Below are positions 54,987-64,000 of a DNA stretch of 64,000 nt, in pieces (position 1 is the first letter of the stretch; every line of letters starts with the position of its first letter). Under the pieces are notes generated by a model. The model was not told where the DNA came from and made no database searches. It saw only the letters and a list, made by a program, of their open reading frames with translations. Source of the DNA: Actinomadura xylanilytica (GTDB lineage Bacteria > Actinomycetota > Actinomycetes > Streptosporangiales > Streptosporangiaceae); NCBI RefSeq assembly GCF_030283145.1, contig NZ_JASNWE010000001.1, positions 927,651-991,650 of the forward strand. The letters are read 5' to 3'. A program made the position numbers and the translations under genes.

Positions 54987-56240
54987 CTATCCGAGAGCGT
55001 CGGTCACCTCGTCCGGGACGGACGGGCGGGCGCCCTCCCGGTACTGCCGGTGCAGGCCCGTCAGGTAGCGCTCGACGCCCTCCACCACGCGCGCGGTCCG
55101 GTAGGACGGGAAGACGTCGAAGGCGTGCTGCCCGCCCTTCATCTCCGCGTACACGACCGGCGAGGACGAGGTCTCGCGCAGCTTGTGGACGAACCGCCGC
55201 GCCTCCGCCACCGGGATCAGCGAGTCGCGGCTGCCGTGGATGACGAAGAACGGCGGCGCGTCCTCGCGCAGGTACGTGACGGGGGACGCGTCGGCGAACA
55301 CCTCGGGCTCCTCATGGAAGGACCGCTTCACCACCATCCGCTCCATCAGCGGCGTCGCCCCCATCGGCACCGGCCAGGGCCCCGGCTCCACCAGGTCGTA
55401 CACCCCGTAGAACGGCACGGCCCCGCGCACGCGCGTGTCGGCGTCCTCGAAACCGGGCTGGAAGCGCGGCTCGTTGGCGCTGAGCGCCACCAGCGCGGCC
55501 AGATGGCCGCCCGCCGAACCGCCCGTCACGCACAGAAAGTCCGGATCGGCGCCGTACTCCTCGGCGTGCTCGCGGTACCAGGCCACGAAGTGCTTGAGGT
55601 CGATCAGATGCTCGGGCCAGGTCGCGCGCGGGCTGAGCCGGTAGTTGACGTTGAAGCCCACCCAGCCCTGCACGGCCATGTGGTTGAGGAGCGGGAGCCC
55701 CTGTTCGCGCTTGTCCCCGATGACCCACGCGCCGCCGTGGATCTGCATCAGCCCCGGCCGCAGGGAGCCTTCCGCCTTGGGCCGGTAGACGTCCAGCTTG
55801 AGGCGGAGCCGTCCCTCCTCGTGGAAGACGACGTTGCGCGTCACCCGGACGCCGCGCCGGGGCACGAGGACCAGCGGCGGGACGATCTGGGGCGCGAGCG
55901 GGAAGCGCGGTGCGTCCTCCGGATCGAGGTCGAGCGGGACTCCGCTCTCACGCAGCGTCACCACGGTCCGCCGGGACGCGGCGATGGTCGCGATGGTCCC
56001 CGCTGCTCCGGCCGCGCCGAGCACGAGGCCCGTCCAGCCCGTCCAGCCGTGCAGGCCCCCGTACCCGGCCGTGAGCCCGAGCGCGGCGATCTCGGCGGCG
56101 AGCAGGTGCGGGGCCAGCTCGACGGCCAGCCACCCTGCGAAGAAGCTCGGCACCAGCAGCATGAGGCGGCGGACGGGCCGGTGCGCGTTCAGGGCGAGGA
56201 GCAGGGACAGTGCTCCGACGGCGAGCAGGACGTAGGGCAT
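54987..56240 (-). CDS. Membrane-anchored alpha/beta hydrolase (esterase/lipase-like)
   Basis: A 417-aa protein with three to four N-terminal helices (to about residue 90) and a hydrolase domain. HGGAW (residues 168-172) forms the oxyanion hole, Ser242 is the nucleophile in GGSAGG, Asp339 lies in HGSRDSLIP and His372 in GGQHAFD, so the triad is complete. The fold matches the hormone-sensitive-lipase/BD-FAE-type family of carboxylesterases. The ATG at 56240 has GAGGAG upstream; an open frame to 57185 runs antisense to lhr and is rejected. A KstR2-like operator lies 44 bp before the start. Confidence 0.9.
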   Translation of the reverse strand: MPYVLLAVGALSLLLALNAHRPVRRLMLLVPSFFAGWLAVELAPHLLAAEIAALGLTAGYGGLHGWTGWTGLVLGAAGAAGTIATIAASRRTVVTLRESGVPLDLDPEDAPRFPLAPQIVPPLVLVPRRGVRVTRNVVFHEEGRLRLKLDVYRPKAEGSLRPGLMQIHGGAWVIGDKREQGLPLLNHMAVQGWVGFNVNYRLSPRATWPEHLIDLKHFVAWYREHAEEYGADPDFLCVTGGSAGGHLAALVALSANEPRFQPGFEDADTRVRGAVPFYGVYDLVEPGPWPVPMGATPLMERMVVKRSFHEEPEVFADASPVTYLREDAPPFFVIHGSRDSLIPVAEARRFVHKLRETSSSPVVYAEMKGGQHAFDVFPSYRTARVVEGVERYLTGLHRQYREGARPSVPDEVTDALG

Positions 56241-56283
56241 GGGACGGCTCCTCGCGGCGTGTTCTCCTCCCCCACCATGCCCG

Positions 56284-56297
56284 GACAAGCGCTTGCT
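56284..56297. promoter_or_regulatory. KstR2-like TetR-family operator
   Basis: GACAAGCGCTTGCT matches AnCAAGnnCTTGnT, the motif of the mycobacterial cholesterol regulator KstR2, in all fixed positions but the first. It lies in the 127-bp divergent gap between the alpha/beta hydrolase and lhr genes. Other TetR proteins use similar sites. Confidence 0.4.
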
Positions 56298-56367
56298 TAC
56301 AAGATGACGATGGCCACCCGGACGGCCGCCGTCACGTTCTGTCGGACCCGCGAGGCAGGATGGTGAC

Positions 56368-59300
56368 GTGACCGCTGACGTGCTCGAACGCTTCTCCCCC
56401 GCGACCCGTGCCTGGTTCGCGGGGGCGTTCGCCGCGCCCACCGCCGCACAGGCCGGCGCGTGGAGGTCGATCTCGGCGGGCGACGACACCCTCGTCGTGG
56501 CGCCGACCGGGTCCGGCAAGACCCTGGCCGCGTTCCTGTGGTCCCTCGACCGGCTGACCGCCGCCCCGCGACCCGCCCCGCAGCCGACCGCGCGGCCCGC
56601 CCCGAAGTCCGGCGCGGGGGCCGCCGCACCGACCGGGCCCGATCCCAAGCGGCGCTGCCGCGTCCTGTACGTCTCGCCGCTGAAGGCCCTCGCCGTCGAC
56701 GTCGAGCGCAACCTGCGCGCCCCGCTCACCGGGATCAGGCAGGCCGCGCGGCGACTCGGGCTGGCCGAGCCCGACATCCGGGTCGGCATGCGGTCCGGCG
56801 ACACCCCGGCGGACGAGCGGCGCCGGCTGGCCCTCCGGCCGCCCGACATCCTGATCACCACGCCCGAGTCGCTGTTCCTGATCCTCACCTCGCGGGCCCG
56901 CGAGTCGCTGCGCGGCGTCGAGACCGTGATCATCGACGAGGTGCACGCGGTGGCGGGCACCAAGCGCGGCGCGCACCTGGCGCTGTCCCTCGAACGGCTC
57001 GACGCGCTGCTCGACCGTCCGGCCCAGCGGATCGGGCTGTCGGCGACCGTCCGCCCGGCCGCCGAGGTGGCCGCGTTCCTCGGCGGGGCCCGCCCGGCCG
57101 CGGTGGTGCAGCCGCCGTCCGACAAGGTCTTCGACCTCGACATCGTCGTCCCGGTCGAGGACATGGGCGAGGTCGCGCAGTTCACCGACGGCTCCGGCGC
57201 CGCCGATCCGCGTCAGCGCAGCATCTGGCCGCATGTGGAGGACCGGCTGCTCGACCTGATCGGCGCGCACCGGTCGACGCTGGTGTTCGCCAACTCGCGG
57301 CGTCTCGCCGAACGCCTGTGCGGGCGCCTCAACGAGCTGGCGTACGAGCGCGCCCACGGCGAGGCGCTGCCCGAAGACCATTCCCCGGCCGCGACCATGG
57401 CCCAGGCGGGCGCGGACAGGGGGGCTCCGCTGGAGATCGCGCGCGCCCACCACGGGTCGGTGTCCAAGGAGGAGCGGGCCGGCATCGAGAACGCCCTCAA
57501 GGAGGGTCGCCTCCCCGCCGTGGTCGCCACGTCCAGCCTCGAACTCGGCATCGACATGGGCGCGGTCGACCTGGTCGTGCAGGTCGAGTCGCCGCCGTCG
57601 GTGGCCAGCGGGTTGCAGCGGGTCGGGCGGGCGGGCCACCAGGTCGGCGCCGTCTCCAAGGGCGTCATCTTCCCCAAGTACCGCGGCGACCTGGTGCAGA
57701 CGGCGGTGGTCGCCGAGCGGATGCGCGGCGGCGAGATCGAGGAGCTGCGCTACCCGCGCAACCCGCTCGACGTCCTCGCCCAGCAGATCGTCGCGATGGT
57801 CTCGATGGACGACTGGACGGTCGACGACCTCGACACGCTGGTCAAGCGGGCCGCCCCCTACGCCACGCTGCCCCGTTCGGCGCTGGAGGCCACCCTCGAC
57901 ATGCTCGCGGGCCGCTACCCGAGCGACGAGTTCGGCGAGCTGCGCCCGCGCCTGGTGTGGGACCGCGTCACCGGCGTCCTGGCCGAGCGGCCCGGCGCGC
58001 AGCGGCTGGCCGTCACCAGCGGCGGCACCATTCCCGACCGCGGCCTGTTCGGCGTGTTCCTCGTGGGCGAGAAGTCGTCCCGGGTGGGCGAGCTCGACGA
58101 GGAGATGGTCTACGAGTCCCGCGTGGGCGACGTGTTCGTGCTGGGCGCGAGCTCGTGGCGGATCGAGGACATCACGCCCGACCGGGTGCTGGTCTCGCCC
58201 GCGCCGGGGCAGCCCGGCAAGCTGCCGTTCTGGCACGGCGACCAGCTCGGCCGTCCCGCCGAGCTGGGGCGCGCGCTGGGCGCGTTCTCCCGCGCGCTGG
58301 CCGCGCTGCCCGAGGGCGCGGCGCGCGAGCGGGTCGCCGCCGCGGGCCTGGACGACTGGGCCGCCGCCAACCTGGTGTCCTACCTGACCGAGCAGCGGGA
58401 GGCGACCGGGCACGTCCCCGACGACCGCACCATGGTCGTCGAGCGGTTCCGCGACGAGCTGGGCGACTGGCGCATGGTGGTGCACTCGCCGCTCGGCGCG
58501 CGGGTGCACGCGCCCTGGGCGCTGGCCATCGCGGGGCGGCTCCGCGAGCGCTACGGCGTCGACGCGCAGGCCATGCACGCCGACGACGGCATCGTGATCC
58601 GCATCCCCGACATGGACGAGCCGCCGGGCCTCGACCTGGCGGTCTTCGACGCCGACGACATCGAGCGCATCGTCGTCGACGAGCTGGGCGGGTCGGCGCT
58701 GTTCGCGGCCCGGTTCCGCGAGTGCGCGGCGCGGTCGCTGCTGCTGCCGCGCCGCCGCCCCGACAAGCGGATGCCGCTGTGGCAGCAGCGGCAGCGCGCC
58801 GCGCAACTGCTGGCCGTGGCGAGCAAGTACCCCTCGTTCCCGATCGTGCTGGAGACGATGCGCGAGTGCCTCCAGGACGTCTTCGACGTGCCGGGCCTGG
58901 TGCACCTGATGCGCGAGGTGTCGGGCCGCAAGGTCCGCCTCGTCGAGGTCGAGACCAACGAGCCGTCTCCCTATGCGCGGTCGCTGCTGTTCCACTACGT
59001 CGGCGCGTTCATGTACGAGGGCGACTCCCCGCTCGCCGAGCGGCGGGCGCAGGCGCTCGCGCTCGACTCGGCGCTGCTGGCCGAGCTGCTGGGCCAGGCC
59101 GACCTGCGCGAGCTGCTCGACCCCGAGGTCGTCACCGACACCGAGCGCGAGTTGCAGCGCCTCGCCGACGACCGGCGGGCCCGCGATCCGGAGGGGGTCG
59201 CCGACCTGCTGCGCGGCCTCGGCCCGCTCACCACCGCCGAGATCGCGGACCGGCTCGAACCGGCCGCGGCGCCGAGCGCCGGGGCCTGGGCGGCCGAGCT

Positions 59301-61050
59301 CGAGTCGGCCCGGCGGGTGATCAGGGTGCGGGTCGGCGGGCAGGAGCGCTGGACGGCGATCGAGGACGCCGGCCGGCTCCGCGACGCCCTCGGGGCGCCG
59401 CTGCCGGTGGGCGTCCCGGAGGCGTTCCTCGAACCGGTCGGCGACCCGCTCGGCGACCTGGTCTCCCGCTACGCGCGCACGCACGGGCCGTTCCGGCTGG
59501 GCGACGTCGCGGCGCGCTTCGGGCTCGGCACGGCGGTGGTGGCCGAGACGCTGCGCGGGCTGGCGGCGGCCGGACGGGTCGTCGAGGGCGAGTTCCTCCC
59601 GGCCCAGACGGTGTCCGGCCCGCTGACGAGCGAATGGTGCGACAGCGGTGTGCTCCGCACGCTGCGGCGCCGGTCGCTGGCACGGCTGCGCGCGGAGGTC
59701 GAACCGTCGCCGCCCGAGGCGCTCGGCCGGTTCCTGCCGGTCTGGCACGGCATCGCGGGCGGGTCGCGGCTGCGGGGCGTCGACGCGCTGGTGCAGGCGA
59801 TCGAGCAGCTCCAGGGGGCGGCCGTCCCGGCGTCGGCGCTGGAGTCGCTGATCCTGCCGTCCCGGGTGGCGGGCTACTCCCCCGCCATGCTCGACGAGCT
59901 GACCTCCGCGGGCGAGGTCGTGTGGGCCGGGCAGGGCGGGCTGCCGGGCGGCGACGGCTGGGTGTCGCTGTACCTCGCCGACACCGCCCCGCTGCTGATG
60001 CCCGAGCCGGCCGAGATCACCCTGACGCCGGTGCACCAGGCCGTCCTCGACGCGCTCGGCGACGGCGGCGCGCTGTTCTTCCGAATGCTCTCCGACCGGG
60101 TGAACGGCCGGGTCACGACCGGCGACCAGGACCTGGTCACCGCCGTGTGGGACCTGGTCTGGGCGGGCCACCTCACCAACGACACCCTCGCCCCGCTGCG
60201 CGCCGCGCTCGGCTCGGGCCGTCCGGCCCACCGGTCCCGCGCGGGCCGGCGCGGGCGTCCCGTGATGCCGTCCCGCACGGGGCCGCCGGCCGTCGCCGGG
60301 CGGTGGTGGCCGCTGCCGTCCCGGGAGGCCGCCGCGACGCTGCGCTCGCACGCGCTGGCCGAGGCGCTGCTGGAGCGGTACGGCATCGTGATCCGCGGCG
60401 CGGTCGCGGCCGAGCGGATCCTCGGCGGGTTCTCGGCGGTCTATCCGGTGCTGCGGGCGTTCGAGGAGAGCGGCCGGTGCCGCCGCGGCTATTTCGTCGA
60501 GGGGCTCGGCGCGGCCCAGTTCGCGCTGCCCGGCGCCGTCGACCGGCTGCGCGCGCTGCGCCCGGCCGCCTCGGCCACCGATCCGGCGGGCGCGGGCGGT
60601 GGGGGCATGGCGGGCACCGAGGCCCTGTGGGAGACCCCGACTCCGGGACGCCGTGCGAGGCCCGGCGACGCCGGCGGGCGGGCGCTGGTGCTCGCCGCCG
60701 CCGACCCGGCCAACCCGTACGGCGCGGCGCTGCCGTGGCCGGGACGCGACGACGAGGTCGCCAGCGGGCACAAGCCGGGCCGCAAGGCCGGGGCGCTGGT
60801 GGTGCTGGTCGAGGGGCGGCTGGCCCTCTACGTCGAACGCGGCGGCCGTTCGCTGCTGACCTGGGACGACGACCCGGACGTGGTGCAACCGGCGGTCGAC
60901 GCGCTGGCCCTGGCGGTCCGCGAGGGCGCGCTCGGCAAGCTGACCGTCGAACGCGCCGACGGCGCGTCGATCGGCGACTCTCCGCTGGCCGCCGCGCTGG
61001 AGGCGGCCGGCTTCCACCCGACCCCGCGCGGCCTGCGGCTGCGTGCCTGA
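56368..61050 (+). CDS. lhr: Lhr-type ATP-dependent helicase
   Basis: Lhr is a large superfamily 2 helicase for DNA repair that unwinds RNA-DNA hybrids. The 1560-aa length matches full actinobacterial Lhr. Visible are Walker A APTGSGKT (residues 45-52), DEVH (190-193), a RecA-like second domain (LVFANSRRLAERL, ATSSLELGIDMGAVDLVVQV, QRVGRAGH), and the Lhr core winged-helix and specific domains. The C-terminal 700 residues correspond to the Lhr-CTD of winged helices and a beta barrel. The start is GTG 56368. Interruptions by Ala/Pro/Arg-rich inserts (about 70-90 and 1280-1310) are typical of high-GC orthologues. Confidence 0.95.
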   Translation: MTADVLERFSPATRAWFAGAFAAPTAAQAGAWRSISAGDDTLVVAPTGSGKTLAAFLWSLDRLTAAPRPAPQPTARPAPKSGAGAAAPTGPDPKRRCRVLYVSPLKALAVDVERNLRAPLTGIRQAARRLGLAEPDIRVGMRSGDTPADERRRLALRPPDILITTPESLFLILTSRARESLRGVETVIIDEVHAVAGTKRGAHLALSLERLDALLDRPAQRIGLSATVRPAAEVAAFLGGARPAAVVQPPSDKVFDLDIVVPVEDMGEVAQFTDGSGAADPRQRSIWPHVEDRLLDLIGAHRSTLVFANSRRLAERLCGRLNELAYERAHGEALPEDHSPAATMAQAGADRGAPLEIARAHHGSVSKEERAGIENALKEGRLPAVVATSSLELGIDMGAVDLVVQVESPPSVASGLQRVGRAGHQVGAVSKGVIFPKYRGDLVQTAVVAERMRGGEIEELRYPRNPLDVLAQQIVAMVSMDDWTVDDLDTLVKRAAPYATLPRSALEATLDMLAGRYPSDEFGELRPRLVWDRVTGVLAERPGAQRLAVTSGGTIPDRGLFGVFLVGEKSSRVGELDEEMVYESRVGDVFVLGASSWRIEDITPDRVLVSPAPGQPGKLPFWHGDQLGRPAELGRALGAFSRALAALPEGAARERVAAAGLDDWAAANLVSYLTEQREATGHVPDDRTMVVERFRDELGDWRMVVHSPLGARVHAPWALAIAGRLRERYGVDAQAMHADDGIVIRIPDMDEPPGLDLAVFDADDIERIVVDELGGSALFAARFRECAARSLLLPRRRPDKRMPLWQQRQRAAQLLAVASKYPSFPIVLETMRECLQDVFDVPGLVHLMREVSGRKVRLVEVETNEPSPYARSLLFHYVGAFMYEGDSPLAERRAQALALDSALLAELLGQADLRELLDPEVVTDTERELQRLADDRRARDPEGVADLLRGLGPLTTAEIADRLEPAAAPSAGAWAAELESARRVIRVRVGGQERWTAIEDAGRLRDALGAPLPVGVPEAFLEPVGDPLGDLVSRYARTHGPFRLGDVAARFGLGTAVVAETLRGLAAAGRVVEGEFLPAQTVSGPLTSEWCDSGVLRTLRRRSLARLRAEVEPSPPEALGRFLPVWHGIAGGSRLRGVDALVQAIEQLQGAAVPASALESLILPSRVAGYSPAMLDELTSAGEVVWAGQGGLPGGDGWVSLYLADTAPLLMPEPAEITLTPVHQAVLDALGDGGALFFRMLSDRVNGRVTTGDQDLVTAVWDLVWAGHLTNDTLAPLRAALGSGRPAHRSRAGRRGRPVMPSRTGPPAVAGRWWPLPSREAAATLRSHALAEALLERYGIVIRGAVAAERILGGFSAVYPVLRAFEESGRCRRGYFVEGLGAAQFALPGAVDRLRALRPAASATDPAGAGGGGMAGTEALWETPTPGRRARPGDAGGRALVLAAADPANPYGAALPWPGRDDEVASGHKPGRKAGALVVLVEGRLALYVERGGRSLLTWDDDPDVVQPAVDALALAVREGALGKLTVERADGASIGDSPLAAALEAAGFHPTPRGLRLRA

Positions 61051-61075
61051 CCACCGCGCGCCTGACCACCGCGCG
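61046..61075. repeat. 15-bp tandem repeat at the lhr stop codon
   Basis: Two exact copies of CCTGACCACCGCGCG; the first contains the lhr TGA stop. A third, degenerate copy (CCTCACCGGCGCCCG) follows. Confidence 0.8.
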
Positions 61076-61177
61076 CCTCACCGGCGCCCGGCTCCGCCGC
61101 CTGAAGGCCCGACTCGGCCCGCACCGCCCGCGACACCGCCGACGCCCTCCTCCCCGGCCAGGCGGGGCGGGGCGCGG

Positions 61178-63532
61178 TCAGCGGCCTTTGAAGAGGGCGA
61201 CGACCCCTCTGAGCGTGCGTTCGTCCAGCGAGCCGAACGGATTGTCGTGCACCAGGTAGGTCCAGGTCGCCGACGGGCGCCGCAGGCCCGCTCCCCCGAG
61301 GTCGATGCCGTCCTCGGACGCGGTGAGCTCGGCGAAGCCCTCGACCGCGCGGTCGAGGGCGGTGTCGAGGAGGCGCTTGCCCGCGGGCACCGCATCGCGG
61401 TTGAACTCGATCAGCGGGTCCAGGCCCCGGCCGAGCGACCGCAGATGGATGCCCTCCCGCAGGTCGGACAGGAACGCGAGATGCTCGGCCCAGCCGCGGT
61501 CCAGGTGGAACAGGACGATCTGGCGGGCGGCGCCCGCGACCGCCTCCGCGCCCGCGATCCCGGCCAGCTCGGCATGGTGGCCGGACGCCTTCTCGGCCAT
61601 CAGCGCGTCGGCCCGGTCGCCGCACAGCACCTCGTCGCGTTCGGCGAGGATCTCGCGGCGCTGCAAGTCGATCAGGTGGTTGTAGCGCCAGGTGTTGCGG
61701 TGCAGCTCCAGGTCGACGCCCTCGGCGACGCGCTGCGCGTGGCCGACGAGCCAGTGCGCGCCCTTGTCGGTGATCAGCCCGTCATCGCCGGCCGTGCCCC
61801 TGGCCTTCTCGTCGGGTGCGTACCGGGTGACCAGGCCGTCCTCCACGCTGGCGAAGAACACCGAGCCCCCGGGGTCGCCCTGCCGTCCGGCGCGGCCCCG
61901 GAGCTGATCGTCGAGGCGGCTGCTGTGGTAGCGGCCGGTGCCGATGACCAGGAGCCCGCCCGCCTCCGTCACCTTGTCGTGCGCGGCACCGGAGCCGTGC
62001 GCCGCGCCGGCGTCGGGCGCCGCGCCGGAGCCGCCGAGGCGGATGTCGGTGCCGCGGCCGGCCATCTGGGTGGAGACGGTGATCGCGCCGTGCGCGCCGG
62101 CCTCGGCGATGATCGCCGCCTCCTCCGCGTCGTTCTTGGCGTTGAGGACCACGCAGCTCAGCCCGGCCCGGCCGAGCCGGCGGGCCAGCCGCTCGGACTC
62201 GGCGACGTCGCCGGTGCCGATCAGCACCGGCCGCCCGGTGCCGTGCGCCGCGGAGATCTCCTCGACGATCGCCACCTCCTTGTCGGCGACGGTGGCGTAG
62301 AGCCGGTCGGGCTCGTCGTCGCGGACGCACGGCCGGTTCGGCGGGATCACCGCGATCTCGAGCGTGTAGAACTCGCGGAGCTGCCCGGCGACCGCGAGCG
62401 CGGTGCCGGTCATCCCGCACCGGACCGGGTAGCGGCCGATCAGCTCCTGGACGGTGATCGAGTCGAGGATCTCGCCGGTCGGCGACGCCTCCAGGGCCTC
62501 CTTGGCCTCGACCGCGGTCTGGAGCCCGTCGGGCCAGCGCTGGAGCAGCGCGACCCGGCCGCGCGACTCGCTGATCAGCTTCACCGCGCCGTCCCGGACG
62601 ATGTAGTCGACGTCGCGGTGGAGCAGCACCTCGGCGTGCAGCGCGACGTTGACCGAGGTGAGGAGCTCCAGGTTGGCGGGCGCGTACAGCTCGACGCCGC
62701 CGAGGGCCCGCTCGGCCTCGCGCGCCCCGGCGGGGGTGAGCTGGACGTTACGGGCCTCGTCGTCGGTGGTGTAGTGCAGGCCGGGCCGCAGCCGCCTGGC
62801 CAGATCGGCGTAGGCGGAGTCGGCCTGCGCCGGGGCGGGCGCCTCCTCGACGACGGGGGTGGTGGCGCCGGCCAGGACGAGCGGGACCATCGCCTCGTCG
62901 ACCAGCACCGAGTCGGCCTCGTCGACCAGCACCACGTCGGGCGCGGGCAGGACGCGGTCGTCCTCGCCGGTGGCCATGCGGTCGCGGAGCAGGTCGAAGC
63001 CGACCTCGCTGACCGGGGCGTACGTCACGTCGGCGGCGTAGGCGGCGCGGCGCTCCCCGGGGCTCGAGGTCTGGCCGACCCAACCGGTGGAGACGCCGAG
63101 CATCGCGTAGAGGGGGCCCATCCATTCGGCGTCGCGCCGGGCGAGGTAGTCGTTGACCGACAGCACGTGCACGCGGTGGCCGCGGAGCGCGTACCCGGCG
63201 GCGGCGAGCGCCCCGGCCAGGGTCTTGCCCTCGCCGGTCGCCATCTCGGCGACGTGCCCGGAGAGCAGCGCGAGCGTTCCGAGGAGCTGGGTGTCGAACG
63301 GGCGCTCGCCGAGCGTGCGGCGGGCGGCCTCGCGGCCGAGGGCGCACAGCTCGGCGAGGTCGGGTTCGTCCTGGTCGCGGAGCGCCGCGACGGCGGCGGT
63401 CAGCTCGGCGTCGCTCAGCCCGCGGGTCCGCTCCTCGCGCCGCCCGGCCCGGCCGGCGACGTCCTGGAACGGCGCCAGGTCGGCGCTCCCCGGCCGCTGG
63501 ACGAGCCGCCGCAGCCGGTCACGCAGCGCCAT
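61178..63532 (-). CDS. secA2: Accessory protein translocase ATPase SecA2
   Basis: SecA2 drives export of a limited set of proteins alongside the main SecA. The 784-aa protein is shorter than SecA1 and has no C-terminal zinc-binding tail. Walker A is EMATGEGKT (residues 96-104); further motifs are HVLSVNDYLARRDAEWMGPL, LVDEADSVLVDEAMVPL, CGMTGTA, TVSTQMAGRGTDIRLGG and the DDQLRGRAGRQGDPGGSVFF segment. The helical scaffold near the C-terminus (GWAEHLAFLSDLREGIHLRS) is retained. No secretion substrate gene is adjacent. It is convergent with lhr. Confidence 0.92.
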   Translation of the reverse strand: MALRDRLRRLVQRPGSADLAPFQDVAGRAGRREERTRGLSDAELTAAVAALRDQDEPDLAELCALGREAARRTLGERPFDTQLLGTLALLSGHVAEMATGEGKTLAGALAAAGYALRGHRVHVLSVNDYLARRDAEWMGPLYAMLGVSTGWVGQTSSPGERRAAYAADVTYAPVSEVGFDLLRDRMATGEDDRVLPAPDVVLVDEADSVLVDEAMVPLVLAGATTPVVEEAPAPAQADSAYADLARRLRPGLHYTTDDEARNVQLTPAGAREAERALGGVELYAPANLELLTSVNVALHAEVLLHRDVDYIVRDGAVKLISESRGRVALLQRWPDGLQTAVEAKEALEASPTGEILDSITVQELIGRYPVRCGMTGTALAVAGQLREFYTLEIAVIPPNRPCVRDDEPDRLYATVADKEVAIVEEISAAHGTGRPVLIGTGDVAESERLARRLGRAGLSCVVLNAKNDAEEAAIIAEAGAHGAITVSTQMAGRGTDIRLGGSGAAPDAGAAHGSGAAHDKVTEAGGLLVIGTGRYHSSRLDDQLRGRAGRQGDPGGSVFFASVEDGLVTRYAPDEKARGTAGDDGLITDKGAHWLVGHAQRVAEGVDLELHRNTWRYNHLIDLQRREILAERDEVLCGDRADALMAEKASGHHAELAGIAGAEAVAGAARQIVLFHLDRGWAEHLAFLSDLREGIHLRSLGRGLDPLIEFNRDAVPAGKRLLDTALDRAVEGFAELTASEDGIDLGGAGLRRPSATWTYLVHDNPFGSLDERTLRGVVALFKGR

Positions 63533-63825
63533 GGCGCCCTCCCCTGCGGACGGTGGTGTGTTCGGTCACGCTTCCCCCAACGGCCGCGCGCGGTCGCGCG
63601 TTCCCCACAGATGATCTCAGGACGGACGGGCCCGGGACCACCCCGGAGGCCCCGCGGAACACCCCGGATCCGCAGGTGATCTTTCCGCGTCATCCCACCT
63701 AGGCACGAGGTCTGACCTCGATTTCATCCCTTGGGTGGATCCCTTCCGGCACCCCGGTTGGGAGGATGGGTTCATACGGGGTTGCGGTGGCCAGGGGAAG
63801 CGCCGCCGCGGAACGGGGAGTCGTT

Positions 63826-63960
63826 ATGACACCGACGGCACGGTGGGCCGCCGCACAGCGGCGCAAGCGCCAGATCATCAGCCAGACGGTCATCGATCGA
63901 GCCCTGCGGGACCCTCGGTGGCACGATCGGCACCCGGCCGAGACGGCGTCCGCCAAGTAG
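63826..63960 (+). CDS. Possible small basic protein (44 aa)
   Basis: The frame from the ATG at 63826 (MTPTARWAAAQRRKRQIISQ) encodes a soluble, Arg-rich peptide of 44 residues ending ETASAK. ACGGGGAGTCGTT upstream gives a fair ribosome binding site. It lies 293 bp from the secA2 start and diverges from it. I do not recognise the family, and no signal or motif is seen; it may extend 20 codons upstream. Confidence 0.4.
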   Translation: MTPTARWAAAQRRKRQIISQTVIDRALRDPRWHDRHPAETASAK

Positions 63961-64000
63961 CCGAGCAGAGGCACGCAAGCGAGACCACGGCCCGCTCCGG

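Noticed and set aside
56241..57185. Upstream extension of the alpha/beta hydrolase frame
   Set aside because: It would overlap the helicase gene antisense; the ATG at 56240 with GAGGAG is sufficient.
56332..61017. Open frame of about 1560 codons antisense to lhr
   Set aside because: It is a side effect of GC-rich codon use in lhr: Arg/His/Gln-rich, no domain, no start signal. The plus strand encodes a clear helicase.

Overview
The window is very GC-rich chromosomal DNA from an actinobacterium. Start codons are often GTG, many genes overlap by ATGA or TGATG, and hairpin terminators lack U-tracts. The core gene order (hrcA, a DUF3097 gene, hemW, lepA, rpsT, holA, comEC, comEA; then hflX, dapF, miaA, miaB, glu transporter, recX, recA, DUF3046) is the one known from Streptomyces and relatives. 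An Actinomadura-like member of the Streptosporangiales is my best guess, but it is only an inference. I found no rRNA, tRNA, CRISPR array, transposase or phage gene.

Layout. 0-7.3 kb: the 5' part of hrcA with a CIRCE-type operator, a DUF3097 gene, two DUF4870 membrane proteins, hemW, a YezG-like protein, an unrecognised protein and a large secreted protein. 7.3-17.3 kb: lepA and rpsT diverging, a KptA-type RNA 2'-phosphotransferase, a HAD-like protein facing a LysR regulator, holA, the comEA-comEC DNA-uptake pair and a DegV protein. 17.3-20.6 kb: a lone hutI and hflX. 20.8-26.5 kb: malate synthase plus the three glycolate oxidase subunits glcDEF in one tight run, which together would turn glycolate into glyoxylate and then malate. 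26.6-35.6 kb is accessory: a membrane-anchored protein, a 217-bp MITE-like repeat, a peptide-type ABC transporter without ATPases, a TetR-controlled ABC-2-like membrane protein and an orphan histidine kinase. The whole 20.8-35.6 kb stretch sits between hflX and dapF, which lie close together in Streptomyces.

35.7-44.2 kb: dapF, miaA, a small MT0933-type antitoxin-like protein, a class III extradiol dioxygenase-like protein, miaB, and a gluABCD amino-acid ABC operon with a strong hairpin after the binding-protein gene. 44.6-50.5 kb: an S9 oligopeptidase, a secreted trypsin-fold protease, RNase Y and recX. 50.7-56.3 kb: recA with a LexA-type SOS box, a divergent R2K-clade ATP-grasp protein, a lipoprotein plus glutathionylspermidine-synthase-like pair resembling E. 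coli ygiB-ygiC, DUF3046 and a membrane-anchored alpha/beta hydrolase. 56.4-63.5 kb: a full-length Lhr helicase and SecA2, followed by a tiny basic ORF.

Most of the window is ordinary housekeeping DNA. The parts most worth a second look are the recA/R2K ATP-grasp/YgiBC-like neighbourhood with a potentially shared SOS box, the MITE-like element at 27.4-27.6 kb, the Toprim-like reading of DUF3097, the TetR promoter with twin operators and a probably leaderless mRNA, and the glycolate-to-malate cluster with a palindrome touching the aceB ribosome binding site.
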